A stretch of DNA of 64,000 nt from Marinobacterium_E sp035458585. Its GTDB lineage: Bacteria; Pseudomonadota; Gammaproteobacteria; Pseudomonadales; Balneatricaceae. Position numbers and translations under genes: made by a program. Positions 8,493 to 17,484 of this stretch are shown piece by piece. The DNA is taken from contig DATHZN010000044.1 of NCBI GenBank assembly GCA_035458585.1, forward strand, positions 1 through 64,000, read 5' to 3'. The notes under the pieces were generated by a model. The model did no database searches. It was not told the origin of the DNA and was given only the letters and a program-made list of their open reading frames with translations. Within the stretch, counting starts at the first letter, position 1, and each line of letters begins with the position of its first letter.

Positions 8493-8942
8493 ATGAGTGT
8501 GCCGCAGATGAACTGGACAATAAAGCCGTTTGCCGACCTTAGTCCGTTGGAGCTATACCAATGTCTACGCCTAAGGGAGCAAGTATTCTTTCTTGAGCAG
8601 AGAGTCGACTGTGAAGATTTAGACGACATAGACCAGCACTCTCTGCACCTCTATTCCGGGGAGCCAGTGGATGTCTACTGTCGACTTATCGGCCCCGAAG
8701 TGACGGGTCACTATGCCAAAATTGGCCGCGTGGTCGTTGCTCAGTATCAGCGCGGCACCGGTTTGGGAAAAGCGGTGATGCGACAGGCGATAGTTGAGTG
8801 TAAGCAACGCTGGCCCGAGGCGCCGATTAAAATTGGGGCACAGGCCTATCTGCAGCGCTTCTACGAGGAGCTGGGTTTCTCAGTCTGTGGCGATGAGTTT
8901 GATGAGGGTGGGATTCCTCATTACCCAATGTTGATCAACTAG
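8493..8942 (+). CDS. GNAT acetyltransferase, ElaA-like
   Basis: A 149-residue single-domain N-acetyltransferase. The acetyl-CoA binding motif reads KIGRVVVAQYQRGTGLGKAVMRQAI near residue 72-96, followed by the IGAQAYLQRFYEELGF block typical of ElaA. The N-terminal LYQCLRLREQVFFLEQRVDCEDLDDID also matches that subgroup. The acceptor substrate is unknown. A second in-frame ATG at codon 6 is possible; neither start has a strong ribosome site. Its last 4 bases overlap the 3' end of ppsR on the other strand. Confidence 0.88.
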   Translation: MSVPQMNWTIKPFADLSPLELYQCLRLREQVFFLEQRVDCEDLDDIDQHSLHLYSGEPVDVYCRLIGPEVTGHYAKIGRVVVAQYQRGTGLGKAVMRQAIVECKQRWPEAPIKIGAQAYLQRFYEELGFSVCGDEFDEGGIPHYPMLIN

Positions 8943-9757
8943 ACAATCCGTCGTAACAATCCGGCATCAGCGATGATGCGCGTAGTGATCTCCTCGATCG
9001 AGGCGTTGGTGGTGTCGATATAGCTTATTCGATTCTGTTTGAAGAAACGCTCCACGGTGCGTGTCTCAAAATCGCACTGGTCCAGAGACGAGTAGCGACT
9101 ATTGGGGCGTCTCTCGTTTCGAATAGCAGCGAGTTGAAAAGCATCAATGGTGAGTCCGTAGAGCTTGTTACGGTGCTGTTTCAGGATATCGGGTAGATCA
9201 TTGGCCTCCATATCCTCCTCAGTCAGGGGGTAGTTGGCTGCACGAACGCCAAACTGCAGTGCCATGTAGAGACAGGTTGGTGTTTTACCCGAGCGCGATA
9301 CACCGACGAGAATAATATCGGCATGCTGATACTGCTTGGTGCGCGCACCATCGTCGTTATCCAACGCAAAGTTGACCGATTCTATACGTGCGCGGTATTT
9401 GTCTACCTCGTTGATCGCGTGTGACTTACCGACAGTGTAACTTGAGTGAGTGTTGAGCTCACGCTCGAGTGGCTTTAGAAAGGTTGAGAATACATCGATC
9501 TTAAAACCGTTCGAGGCGGCGATCAGTGCCCGAATCTCCTCATTCACAATGGTATCGAATACGATTGGTGCATTGCCGTCGGCCTCACAACTCTGATTGA
9601 TACGCTCAACCGTTTTCTTCGCTTTCTCGATCGTATCGATATAAGGGAGAGTGATCTCCTCAAACTCAATACCCTCAAACTGGGTCAGTAGCGAATTTCC
9701 GAGGGTCTCTGCGGTAATGCCGGTTCCATCGGAAATAAAGTAAGCGGTGCGTTTCAT
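8939..9757 (-). CDS. ppsR: Phosphoenolpyruvate synthase regulatory protein (kinase/pyrophosphorylase)
   Basis: Bifunctional regulator that inactivates PEP synthase by ADP-dependent threonine phosphorylation and reactivates it by Pi-dependent dephosphorylation. It has 272 residues from the ATG at 9757 (a TTG is directly upstream). It begins RTAYFISDGTGITAETLG and has the P-loop GVSRSGKTPTCLYMALQ near residue 152, then RAANYPLTEEDME. It is the PpsR/YdiA (DUF299) type and is divergent from ppsA, its target, across about 170 bp. The shared intergenic region carries a 20-bp palindrome. Confidence 0.95.
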   Translation of the reverse strand: MKRTAYFISDGTGITAETLGNSLLTQFEGIEFEEITLPYIDTIEKAKKTVERINQSCEADGNAPIVFDTIVNEEIRALIAASNGFKIDVFSTFLKPLERELNTHSSYTVGKSHAINEVDKYRARIESVNFALDNDDGARTKQYQHADIILVGVSRSGKTPTCLYMALQFGVRAANYPLTEEDMEANDLPDILKQHRNKLYGLTIDAFQLAAIRNERRPNSRYSSLDQCDFETRTVERFFKQNRISYIDTTNASIEEITTRIIADAGLLRRIV

Positions 9758-9810
9758 CAAATCGATCTCAAGTTGTCTCTGTCAGCGTTGAATATAACAG
9801 AAGTTTTTGT

Positions 9811-9830
9811 AGTGAAATTACATTTTCACT
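9811..9830. promoter_or_regulatory. Palindrome between ppsR and ppsA
   Basis: A perfect inverted repeat, AGTGAAA (9811-9817), 6-nt spacer, TTTCACT (9824-9830), sits between the divergent ppsR and ppsA genes. It could be an operator for a dimeric regulator controlling the pair. It does not match the E. coli Cra consensus well. A T8 run follows on the plus strand, so a small hairpin terminator is the alternative reading. Confidence 0.4.
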
Positions 9831-9928
9831 GCAGGGTTTTTTTTGTCTCATCGCCGTCTAAGATGGTGTCATAACTTGGCGAAACAGTGCGCTAAGTCGG
9901 TCAGAAACCCACGATGGAGAGACAGATT

Positions 9929-12298
9929 TTGACACAGTATGTACTGCGCCTGGATCAAGCAGGCATGGACGATGTAGAGAAAGTCGGCGGTAAGAATGCC
10001 TCACTTGGTGAGATGATCACTGAGCTGAGCGAAGCAGGTGTTCGGGTTCCCGGTGGCTTTGCCACCACTGCTGATGCTTATCGGGAGTTCCTTGGTTATG
10101 GTGGGTTGGCCGATCGCATTAACGAGCGCCTGAATCAGCTAGATGCTGATGACACACGTGCTTTGGCTGAGACTGGCGCGCTGATTCGAGGCTGGATCAT
10201 GGAGGCCAGTTTTCAGCCTGAGCTGGATGCTGCCATCGAGACGGCGTATGCCGAGATGCTGGGAGGTCAGGAGGAGATCAGCGTAGCAGTACGATCATCA
10301 GCCACCGCCGAAGACTTACCTGATGCCTCATTCGCGGGTCAGCAGGAGACCTTCCTTAACATCCGTGGTTTGGACAACATTAAGCACGCGATTAAAGAGG
10401 TATTTGCCTCGCTATACAACGACCGAGCAATCTCTTACCGGGTACACAAAGGCTTTACCCATGCTGAAGTCGCACTGTCGGCCGGTATCCAGCGCATGGT
10501 GCGATCTGAAACAGGTGCGTCTGGCGTAATGTTCTCCCTCGATACTGAGTCTGGCTTTCAGCATGTCGTATTCATAACAGCTGCATATGGTCTAGGTGAG
10601 ACAGTTGTTCAGGGTGCGGTGAACCCAGATGAGTTCTACGTCTACAAGCCGACATTGAAACAGGGTGCCCCTGCCATCTTGCGCCGCACGCTCGGATCCA
10701 AAGCGATTAAGATGATCTACACCGATGAAGGAAGCGCCGGTAAAGCCGTTGAGACGGTTGATGTGCCGTATGCTGATCGGAACCGTTTCTGTATAAATGA
10801 TGCGGATGTTGAGGAGCTAGCACGTATAGCGGTGACTATCGAGAAACACTACGGCCGTCCTATGGATATAGAGTGGGCGCGTGATGGTGATGATGGCCGT
10901 CTTTACATTGTTCAGGCCCGTCCTGAAACGGTCCGCAGCCAGACCAAACAGACGGTCATTGAGCGCTACCTGATGAAAGAGACGGGTAAGGTTTTGATCG
11001 AAGGTCGCTCCATCGGTCACCGTATCGGATCAGGTCCAGTTCGATTGGTGTCCTCTTTGGATGAGATGCACCACGTACAGCCCGGCGATGTATTAGTAAC
11101 GGATATGACCGATCCTGACTGGGAACCGGTGATGAAACGCGCGTCAGCGATAGTGACGAACCGCGGCGGTCGAACCTGTCATGCAGCGATCATTGCTCGT
11201 GAATTAGGTATTCCTGCCATTGTTGGCTGTGGCGATGCGACAGAGCTGCTCAATGATGGCGCAGATGTGACCGTCTCCTGTGCTGAGGGTGATACGGGTC
11301 GTGTCTACGAGGGGCGGTTGGAGTTTGAACATCAGACGAACAACGTCGAGAGTATGCCGTCACTGCCGTTTGACGTGATGATGAACGTCGGTAACCCTGA
11401 CCGCGCATTTGACTTCCAGGCTTTGCCGAATGCGGGTGTCGGTCTGGCTCGACTTGAATTCATTATTAACCGCATGATCGGGGTGCATCCCAAAGCGCTA
11501 CTCAACATCGAGGAGCAACCGCGTTCAGTGCGTCAGGTGATCGAGCGAAGAATCGCCGGCTATCCATCGCCTGTGGAGTTTTACGTAGAGAAGCTGGTTG
11601 AGGGGATCTCAACGCTGGCCGCTGCTTTCTACCCGAAAAAAGTGATCGTACGTATGTCTGACTTTAAGTCGAACGAGTACGGTCATCTCATTGGTGGCGA
11701 AGCGTTTGAACCACATGAAGAGAACCCGATGCTAGGCTTCCGGGGTGCGGCCCGTTACATCTCAGAACAGTTCCGTGACTGCTTTGAGCTGGAGTGTAAG
11801 GCGCTAAAACGCGTTCGCGATGAGATGAAACTGACTAACGTCGAGATCATGGTGCCGTTTGTAAGGACTCCAGGTGAAGCGAAGCAAGTCGTTGAGCTTC
11901 TGGCGGAGAACGGCCTGAGACGGGGACAGAATGGCCTTAAACTGATCATGATGTGCGAGATTCCTTCCAACGCACTGCTGGCCGACCAGTTCCTCGAGTA
12001 CTTCGATGGTTTCTCTATCGGCTCTAATGACCTGACTCAGTTGACCCTTGGTCTGGATCGGGATTCTGGCATCATTGCGCACCTCTTTGATGAACGGAAC
12101 GAGGCGGTCAAACGGCTGTTAGAGATGGCGATCTCGGCTTGTAAGGCGCAGGGTAAGTATGTGGGGATCTGTGGACAGGGACCCTCAGACCATCCTGACT
12201 TTGCTCGCTGGTTGATGGAGAAGGGTATCGATAGTGTATCGCTCAACCCAGACTCTGTGTTGGATACCTGGTTCTATCTGGCAAACGAACAGGTGTGA
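9929..12298 (+). CDS. ppsA: Phosphoenolpyruvate synthase
   Basis: Converts pyruvate, ATP and water to PEP, AMP and Pi, the entry step of gluconeogenesis. The N-terminal ATP-grasp domain starts VEKVGGKNASLGEM. The swivelling domain has the phospho-histidine in GGRTCHAAIIAREL at about residue 418 of this start. The C-terminal PEP-binding barrel has GFRGAARYI, MCEIPSNALLADQFLEYFDGFSIGSNDLTQLTLGLDRD and GICGQGPSDHPD. I prefer the TTG at 9929 (789 residues, MTQYVLRLDQ), which has GGAGA 8 nt upstream and matches the short N-terminus of Pseudomonas PpsA. The ATG at 9914 (794 residues) lacks a ribosome site. Regulated by the divergent PpsR. Confidence 0.95.
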   Translation: MTQYVLRLDQAGMDDVEKVGGKNASLGEMITELSEAGVRVPGGFATTADAYREFLGYGGLADRINERLNQLDADDTRALAETGALIRGWIMEASFQPELDAAIETAYAEMLGGQEEISVAVRSSATAEDLPDASFAGQQETFLNIRGLDNIKHAIKEVFASLYNDRAISYRVHKGFTHAEVALSAGIQRMVRSETGASGVMFSLDTESGFQHVVFITAAYGLGETVVQGAVNPDEFYVYKPTLKQGAPAILRRTLGSKAIKMIYTDEGSAGKAVETVDVPYADRNRFCINDADVEELARIAVTIEKHYGRPMDIEWARDGDDGRLYIVQARPETVRSQTKQTVIERYLMKETGKVLIEGRSIGHRIGSGPVRLVSSLDEMHHVQPGDVLVTDMTDPDWEPVMKRASAIVTNRGGRTCHAAIIARELGIPAIVGCGDATELLNDGADVTVSCAEGDTGRVYEGRLEFEHQTNNVESMPSLPFDVMMNVGNPDRAFDFQALPNAGVGLARLEFIINRMIGVHPKALLNIEEQPRSVRQVIERRIAGYPSPVEFYVEKLVEGISTLAAAFYPKKVIVRMSDFKSNEYGHLIGGEAFEPHEENPMLGFRGAARYISEQFRDCFELECKALKRVRDEMKLTNVEIMVPFVRTPGEAKQVVELLAENGLRRGQNGLKLIMMCEIPSNALLADQFLEYFDGFSIGSNDLTQLTLGLDRDSGIIAHLFDERNEAVKRLLEMAISACKAQGKYVGICGQGPSDHPDFARWLMEKGIDSVSLNPDSVLDTWFYLANEQV

Positions 12299-12349
12299 AT
12301 CGCAAAGCCTGGGCAGTCTGCCTAAACTTTTAATATCCAGGGTTAGCTA

Positions 12350-12376
12350 GCCTCCTGCAGTCTCGCTGCAGGAGGC
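12350..12376. terminator. Hairpin after ppsA
   Basis: A perfect 11-bp stem (GCCTCCTGCAG at 12350-12360, CTGCAGGAGGC at 12366-12376) with a 5-nt loop lies between convergent ppsA and the cupin gene. It has no T-run on either strand, so it is a strong RNA hairpin but not a classical intrinsic terminator. Confidence 0.5.
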
Positions 12377-12408
12377 GTGTGGTTTCATGCTATTAGCTAT
12401 GGATTAAC

Positions 12409-12693
12409 TCAGTTCTTTCGCGCTGCCCAAAACAGAGCGCCCTTAGGTCCATAGCGCTCGCTATGCCTGATGTTGCGTCTTAGTTCAAACCTATCACCGG
12501 CTTGTAGATGTTGTACAGTGCCATCCTGCTCGAGCCAAAATTCCCCCTCAACAACATAGGCAGATGTGTCGAAAGGGTGCGTATGCGGGTCGTTTGCGAA
12601 GTTAGGCTGCCATGGGCGCTCTAAGACTTCATCAAAGCCCTCAGCCAGCTTCTGCTCCCGAAATTGCTCAAAATCCAAGTTGCTCTCCCCCAT
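12409..12693 (-). CDS. Small cupin-domain protein
   Basis: A 94-residue single-cupin protein. The first cupin motif is DPHTHPFDTSAYVVEGEFWL (metal-binding His, His and Glu). The second is LQAGDRFELRRNIRHSERYG with the fourth ligand His. Small cupins of this type bind a divalent metal and act as enzymes or sensors; the substrate is not predictable. It lies downstream of the class II aldolase on the same strand but is separated by a hairpin with a T-run, so it may have its own promoter. Confidence 0.8.
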   Translation of the reverse strand: MGESNLDFEQFREQKLAEGFDEVLERPWQPNFANDPHTHPFDTSAYVVEGEFWLEQDGTVQHLQAGDRFELRRNIRHSERYGPKGALFWAARKN

Positions 12694-12734
12694 TTATTGC
12701 CCTGAGTTTTGCTAGATCCTGCGTCTATCAGGCT

Positions 12735-12761
12735 AAAAAGAATGGGAGCTCGAAGGCTCCC
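12735..12761 (-). terminator. Intrinsic terminator after aldolase gene
   Basis: Read on the minus strand: GGGAGC (12761-12756), loop CTTCGA, GCTCCC (12749-12744), then ATTCTTTTT. It lies about 45 bp after the aldolase stop and before the cupin start, so it should end most aldolase transcription. Confidence 0.6.
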
Positions 12762-12802
12762 AAGTTATCCGCAAAAGCCGCAAGCGTGCCGCGGCCTGAT
12801 AT

Positions 12803-13633
12803 CTAGCTGAACATGTCTGGTTGTGTTGCGACCAGTTGCTCCCAAATTGGCTGAAAATGGAGCCAGCCAATATACTCACTTCCGACATGCTCACGGCTGT
12901 AGCGTGCGCGCTCGTCAGGAACAATGATGGGCTCCTGCCCAGTCGCTTCGATAAGCAGCTGTTGCTGGCAGCAGCGCTCCAGAGCGATAAACCAAAAGGC
13001 GGCAGCCTCGATACTGTGTCGGCTCGCAGTGAAAAGACCGTGATTCTGATGGATTGCTGCTTTCACACCTTTAAAGGCTTCTGCAACCCGGTTACCCGCT
13101 TTTTTCTCAACCGCCACCTGTCCCGCTTCATCGAGAATAACCACATGATCCTCGAAGAAAGCACAGACATCCTGGCTGATCATCTTCAGTGGCTTACCCA
13201 GAGACGCAAATGCCGTTCCATAGGTCGTGTGGGCGTGACACATAGCCAGTATATCTGGGTGCTCATCGTGAATAGCGGCATGTAGCACAAAACCGGCGCG
13301 ATTGATCGCGTGGCGACCCTCCAGCACTTTACCTTCATGATCCGCCAGAATCAGGTTGGACATTTTCACACCGCTAAATGGTACAGCCATCGGGTTAGTC
13401 CAGTAGAGGTGTGGATGTTCAGGATCACGAATGGTGAGGTGACCTGCGAAGCCGTAGTCGAGATTATGCAGTGCAAAAGCGCGACACGCAGCAACGAGAC
13501 GCTCTTTGCGATGTCGCCGCTCCTGCTCAAACGAGTCGAATTCAGGTTTCTCCGGAAATATCAAACCGGCCTGCTCGGGCTGATAGATTGACTCACGGCC
13601 ACTTAGTTTTAGTTGTTCGTTGATTGCATTCAT
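12803..13633 (-). CDS. Class II aldolase/adducin-family protein
   Basis: A 276-residue zinc aldolase of the class II (fuculose-phosphate aldolase/adducin) fold. Metal-ligand histidines lie in MCHAHTTYGTAFASLGKP near residue 130 and HQNHGLFTASRHSIEAAAFWF near 197. NLDYGFAGHLTIRDPEHPHLYWTNP is the N-terminal substrate loop. Members cleave or epimerise sugar phosphates, but many marine homologues of this length have no known substrate. The divergent LysR gene about 110 bp away is its likely regulator. Confidence 0.85.
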   Translation of the reverse strand: MNAINEQLKLSGRESIYQPEQAGLIFPEKPEFDSFEQERRHRKERLVAACRAFALHNLDYGFAGHLTIRDPEHPHLYWTNPMAVPFSGVKMSNLILADHEGKVLEGRHAINRAGFVLHAAIHDEHPDILAMCHAHTTYGTAFASLGKPLKMISQDVCAFFEDHVVILDEAGQVAVEKKAGNRVAEAFKGVKAAIHQNHGLFTASRHSIEAAAFWFIALERCCQQQLLIEATGQEPIIVPDERARYSREHVGSEYIGWLHFQPIWEQLVATQPDMFS

Positions 13634-13744
13634 TCTGAGGCTCCATCATTGGCTATGAGCCTAAGTATCCATTCAGCGAAGCTTGGCTGACAAACGATGA
13701 TTTCGCATATACTCATTAACAGAGCTAATGTTTAGGTATTTTGT

Positions 13745-14641
13745 ATGAAAAAAGTCCCAAAGTTCGCGCTGTTAAAAGCGTTTGAAGCAGCAGCCCGTCT
13801 GCGCAGTTTTACGCTTGCTGCAGAGGAGCTTCATCTGACCCAATCGGCCGTGAGTCATCAAATTAAGGAACTAGAGGAGTTTTTCGATCGACGGTTCTTT
13901 CTGCGAAAAAATCGTGCAGTAGAGCCGACGCTAGAGGGATTGAGGTTTCAAAAAAGTTTGCAAAGGGTGTTTGGAGCACTTGAGGCTGCTTGTGATGAGG
14001 TCAGTTTGACACCCAGTGCTCAGGTGCTGAGTCTCTACTGCGCACCGAGTTTCGCAGCGAAATGGCTCGGACCTCGTTTACCCTCGTTTGTTGATGCTCA
14101 GCCAGACATTAATATTCGTCTCAGTACAGGGGCAGAACCGATTGACCTGAATCGATCTCGTGAGATTGATTTAGTCATTGGGTATGTAAATTCGCGTCAG
14201 CTAGCCGGAGTGGAGACGCTCTCTCTGGGCCCCGAGCGTACGGTTCCCCTCTGTTCGCCTGACCTTTTGCTGCCGCAAGAGAGCGGCGCTGAAGCCCTCA
14301 GACGACTGCATCTAATTGAGTCACAGCTGAGTCCTTTAGGATGGGCTCGTTGGTTTGAAGAGCAGAATCTCACACGCCCCACACGCCCTCATACATCCTT
14401 CGATCGTGCAGCCCTTGCTATTGCAGCAGCCAGTGATGGCATGGGTGTTGTACTGGAGAGCGAACGCTTGGCGGAGCGAGAAATTTCCCGCGGTGAACTG
14501 GTAGAGCTCGGTGCGGGTGAGTTTACCCCGCATTTTATCGAGACCCACTTTTTGCAGCTACGGGTAGCAGATTTGCACCAGCCGAAGATTCTTGCCTTTC
14601 GTGACTGGTTGCTGGAACAGTGTGGTGAAACCCGGGCGTGA
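13745..14641 (+). CDS. LysR-family transcriptional regulator, GcvA-like
   Basis: A 298-residue LysR regulator. The winged helix-turn-helix occupies residues 5-64 (LLKAFEAAARLRSFTLAAEELHLTQSAVSHQIKELEEFFDRRFF). A periplasmic-binding-protein-like effector domain follows from about 90. The N-terminus resembles the GcvA subgroup. It is transcribed away from the class II aldolase gene; LysR proteins usually control a divergent neighbour, so the aldolase is the probable target. The 110-bp gap is AT-rich and could hold the T-N11-A sites of the family, but I could not single one out. Confidence 0.9.
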   Translation: MKKVPKFALLKAFEAAARLRSFTLAAEELHLTQSAVSHQIKELEEFFDRRFFLRKNRAVEPTLEGLRFQKSLQRVFGALEAACDEVSLTPSAQVLSLYCAPSFAAKWLGPRLPSFVDAQPDINIRLSTGAEPIDLNRSREIDLVIGYVNSRQLAGVETLSLGPERTVPLCSPDLLLPQESGAEALRRLHLIESQLSPLGWARWFEEQNLTRPTRPHTSFDRAALAIAAASDGMGVVLESERLAEREISRGELVELGAGEFTPHFIETHFLQLRVADLHQPKILAFRDWLLEQCGETRA

Positions 14642-14704
14642 TTCGCACAATCACTGATGCCGCGGGTTTCCGGGGGCCTGGATGCCAAGCCCTTTTTCGC
14701 TAGC

Positions 14705-16003
14705 CTAGCGGGTAGCTTGCTCCATCTGTTTTCGCACCTGAACTGCCTGACTTGTCATATCAATATCAACGTCGGCCCAACGAACAGACTGCCCTTTAGC
14801 AATATCATTCACTAGCTTCACTCGATGAGCCAAGCCAATAGGTAATCCGCCGATGTCGAGAGAGCGTTTGGCGGGCATCAGTTTACCGTAGACGGTAAAG
14901 CCGCCTTCGCCATCAAGCATCTCTCCGGCCTTGAGGTCGCGCTTAGCTGTGGCCACAACGTCTGCATTGAAGGCTTGAGTCGAACCAGTCGGTTTGCCTA
15001 GCAGAGCCGCCGAGAGAATTGAGGTGTTCAACTCCAGACCGATTAGATGAAATGGCTTGTACATGGCCGAGTAGCGGCCAGTCGAGTCTGTGTTCATACC
15101 ATACTGTTTGAAACAGGCGGCCGCGTAGTCATTTGGCGCCTCTATTACGACGTATACGCCCCAGCGAAGATCACGATATACCGGGCGCCCGTCCCGTTCG
15201 ATAGAGGTAACGACCTCCACCATTCCGCTCTCCTCCAGCTGTCCACCGACATCTTTCGGACGCAGTATATGAGCAAGATCATCCATCCCAGCCGGCGGAA
15301 ATGCCAGCCCATCCTCGGGTGCCTTGAGGCCTGTGCCATTTGAGATAGCAGCCATCTCAAGGGCCGACTTAGTTCCATCTAAAAATGAGTTGAACATCTG
15401 GCTGTTCATGCCCGCCTCGGCAGCCTCTTGCGGCGTGAGACCATAGTGATCCCACACTGTATCGGGAGTGGAGTCGTGATACGTAGGCAAGTATTTTGTC
15501 CCTTTGCCGGCAGCTACTACTTTGAAGCCGTTAGCGCGTGCCCAGTCAACCAGCTCTATGGTCAGTGCAGGCTGATCACCGTATGCCATGGAGTAGACGA
15601 TACCCGCATCGCGTGCCTCCTGTGCCAGGATGCCTCCAGCCAGGACGTCAGCCTCGACATTGACCATAACGATGTGAATCTTACTCGCTATCGCCAGCTT
15701 AGCGTGCGCGATACCGGCAATTGGGTTGCCTGTGGCTTCGACGAGTACTTCAATCCCGCCTGCATCAATCATCTCCTGTGTATTTGCGTAAAAGGCTGTC
15801 TGAGCGATCAGGTCATCGCTCCAACCGACACTGCGACAGGCCTGTTTTGCCCGTTCAGGATTAAGATCGGCGATGCCGTGAACGCACAACCCTTCAGTGG
15901 TTGGAACCTGGCTTAGAAACATTGAGCCAAATTTACCAGCACCGATCAGCCCGACTCGGACAGGGTTCTCCCGTCGTTTCAGCAGGTCATCAAAAATATA
16001 CAT
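14705..16003 (-). CDS. NAD(P)-dependent oxidoreductase with SAF domain (homoserine-dehydrogenase-like)
   Basis: A 432-residue enzyme. The N-terminal Rossmann domain carries VRVGLIGAGKFGSMFLSQV (residues 16-34). The middle part resembles homoserine dehydrogenase-like proteins, including VEATGNPIAG and VMVNVEADVLAG. A C-terminal SAF-type domain begins near 345 with DVVATAKRDLKAGEMLDGEGGFTVYGKL. Proteins of this architecture are annotated only generally. It starts 12 bp after the phytanoyl-CoA-dioxygenase-like gene and belongs to the gntR-phyH operon. It plausibly oxidises the product of the hydroxylase (inference). The substrate is unknown. Confidence 0.8.
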   Translation of the reverse strand: MYIFDDLLKRRENPVRVGLIGAGKFGSMFLSQVPTTEGLCVHGIADLNPERAKQACRSVGWSDDLIAQTAFYANTQEMIDAGGIEVLVEATGNPIAGIAHAKLAIASKIHIVMVNVEADVLAGGILAQEARDAGIVYSMAYGDQPALTIELVDWARANGFKVVAAGKGTKYLPTYHDSTPDTVWDHYGLTPQEAAEAGMNSQMFNSFLDGTKSALEMAAISNGTGLKAPEDGLAFPPAGMDDLAHILRPKDVGGQLEESGMVEVVTSIERDGRPVYRDLRWGVYVVIEAPNDYAAACFKQYGMNTDSTGRYSAMYKPFHLIGLELNTSILSAALLGKPTGSTQAFNADVVATAKRDLKAGEMLDGEGGFTVYGKLMPAKRSLDIGGLPIGLAHRVKLVNDIAKGQSVRWADVDIDMTSQAVQVRKQMEQATR

Positions 16004-16015
16004 CTGTGGTTTTCC

Positions 16016-16804
16016 TCAAGCCGATTCAGTCAGCATTTCTGTGAGGCAATCGTCCTGCAGCGCCTCAATAGGGGTAAAGTCGCGGTGAGCTATCCACTCT
16101 TTGCGATTAAATGCTCGAATATGATTATCTACATGACAGAGCGATAGGTAGACGATTGTTCGGCCCATGGGTGAGATGTTAGGCGGACTCGCATGCACCA
16201 GTAAGGATGAGAAGAGCAGCACACTGCCCGCCGCCCCTGTTGGCGCAACACAGCCTCCCTGTTCGGCCAGTTGGGTTACGGTCTCACGGTCGAGCGTCCA
16301 GAGCGGGTAGCTTGTCGTCTCCAAATCGTGTCCCGCTGCCACAACGCCCTGTTTGTGACTGCCAGGAAGGAACAGGAGTGGTCCATTAGCGGCCGTTACA
16401 TCATCCAGAAAGACGCTGATGTTCATAGCACGCGGTTCGGGCATCTCATCGTCGCGAGCCCAGGTTCCATAATCCTGATGCCATTGCCAAACCTCCCCAT
16501 CGAATGGGGCTTTGGCATTGACCTTGTACTGGTGCATGTAAACTGGACCATCGAGAATCTGCTGAACAGGTTCCAGCAATCGCGGGTGAGCGCCCAAACG
16601 ACGAAAGGCCTCATTGTAGGTGTGTGCTGCGAACGCCGTGCGTGCCACTCCGTTTTTCTCGCGCCAGACCTCTTCGCGGTTCATTTGATAGACCTTATCA
16701 GCCTCTTTTTTGAGCAGTGCGGCCTCTTCCGGTGAGAAAAGGCCCGGTAAAAAGAGATAGCCTTCGCGATCAAATTGCTCCAGTTGCGCTTGGGTAAGTT
16801 TCAT
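16016..16804 (-). CDS. Phytanoyl-CoA dioxygenase-family Fe(II)/2-oxoglutarate oxygenase
   Basis: A 262-residue oxygenase of the PhyH family, closest in appearance to ectoine hydroxylase-like proteins. Fe ligands are the HxD of WQWHQDYGTWARDDEMPEPRA (near residue 105) and the distal His in LLVHASPPNISP (near 205). The 2-oxoglutarate-binding Arg is likely in SPMGRTIVYLSL. It would couple 2-oxoglutarate decarboxylation to hydroxylation of a small substrate. No ectABC genes are nearby and the EctD signature is not exact, so I do not call it EctD. It lies 13 bp after gntR and 12 bp before the oxidoreductase, a tight operon. Confidence 0.82.
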   Translation of the reverse strand: MKLTQAQLEQFDREGYLFLPGLFSPEEAALLKKEADKVYQMNREEVWREKNGVARTAFAAHTYNEAFRRLGAHPRLLEPVQQILDGPVYMHQYKVNAKAPFDGEVWQWHQDYGTWARDDEMPEPRAMNISVFLDDVTAANGPLLFLPGSHKQGVVAAGHDLETTSYPLWTLDRETVTQLAEQGGCVAPTGAAGSVLLFSSLLVHASPPNISPMGRTIVYLSLCHVDNHIRAFNRKEWIAHRDFTPIEALQDDCLTEMLTESA

Positions 16805-16817
16805 AGTTTCTCCGGTG

Positions 16818-17477
16818 TTATTGTTCTTCGAGCCTGTTGAGGCGTTGGAAAGTCAACTCTCCACTTGAGTTGGCATGAGATCTGGCGAGTTCGCTGGCGT
16901 TGACGCCATCGCCGCGTAATATTGCCGCTGCAATTTGCATATGGTCGTCCCAAATGGGCCGGTGAATCTGCTGCTCCTTTAATACCTGATGCATTGCGCG
17001 CACCACATGGCTCCAGGAGTTGTCTGCCATGCGTGCTATTTCAGGATTGCCCGAAAACTCGTAGAGGGTGCGGTGAAATGCAATATCGGCTTTTAAAAGC
17101 GCATCAACAGAGCCTACCTCAGCCGCGTCTCTGCCCGCCTGTAAAACGGTCTCTAATCGATTCTCCAGAATACTCGAGACATTCAGAGCGCAGAGCGAGG
17201 CCGCTAGGCCGTCCAGTTCCGCGCGAACCTGGTAAAGGTTGAGTAGTTGCTGCGGCGCGACCGGAGTCACCATTTTACCCTTGCGGCCCAAGTCAGTAAT
17301 CAGACCCTCTCTTTCCAGAAGCACAAGGGCGTGGCTAATCGGTTGTCGGCTAACACCCAGGCTGTCAGCCAGATCCTCTTGGCGCAACGGGGTGTGGGGT
17401 GCGAGATTCCCGTTGATAATGTTCTCTTTAAGCCTGTCGTAGACCTGATTAACTAGATCGTTTCTCTGTATGCGCAT
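16818..17477 (-). CDS. GntR-family regulator with FCD domain
   Basis: A 219-residue FadR-subfamily GntR repressor. The N-terminal winged helix contains LVNQVYDRLKENIINGNLAPHTPLRQEDLADSLGVSRQPISHALVLLEREGLI (residues 8-60). A C-terminal FCD effector domain follows, with the usual metal-binding His/Asp residues likely in DIAFHRTLYEFSGNPEI. It is the first gene of an operon with the PhyH oxygenase and the SAF oxidoreductase, so it probably senses their substrate. A near-perfect 24-bp palindrome 8 bp upstream of its start is a likely autoregulatory operator. Confidence 0.9.
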   Translation of the reverse strand: MRIQRNDLVNQVYDRLKENIINGNLAPHTPLRQEDLADSLGVSRQPISHALVLLEREGLITDLGRKGKMVTPVAPQQLLNLYQVRAELDGLAASLCALNVSSILENRLETVLQAGRDAAEVGSVDALLKADIAFHRTLYEFSGNPEIARMADNSWSHVVRAMHQVLKEQQIHRPIWDDHMQIAAAILRGDGVNASELARSHANSSGELTFQRLNRLEEQ

Positions 17478-17484
17478 TGGTTTT

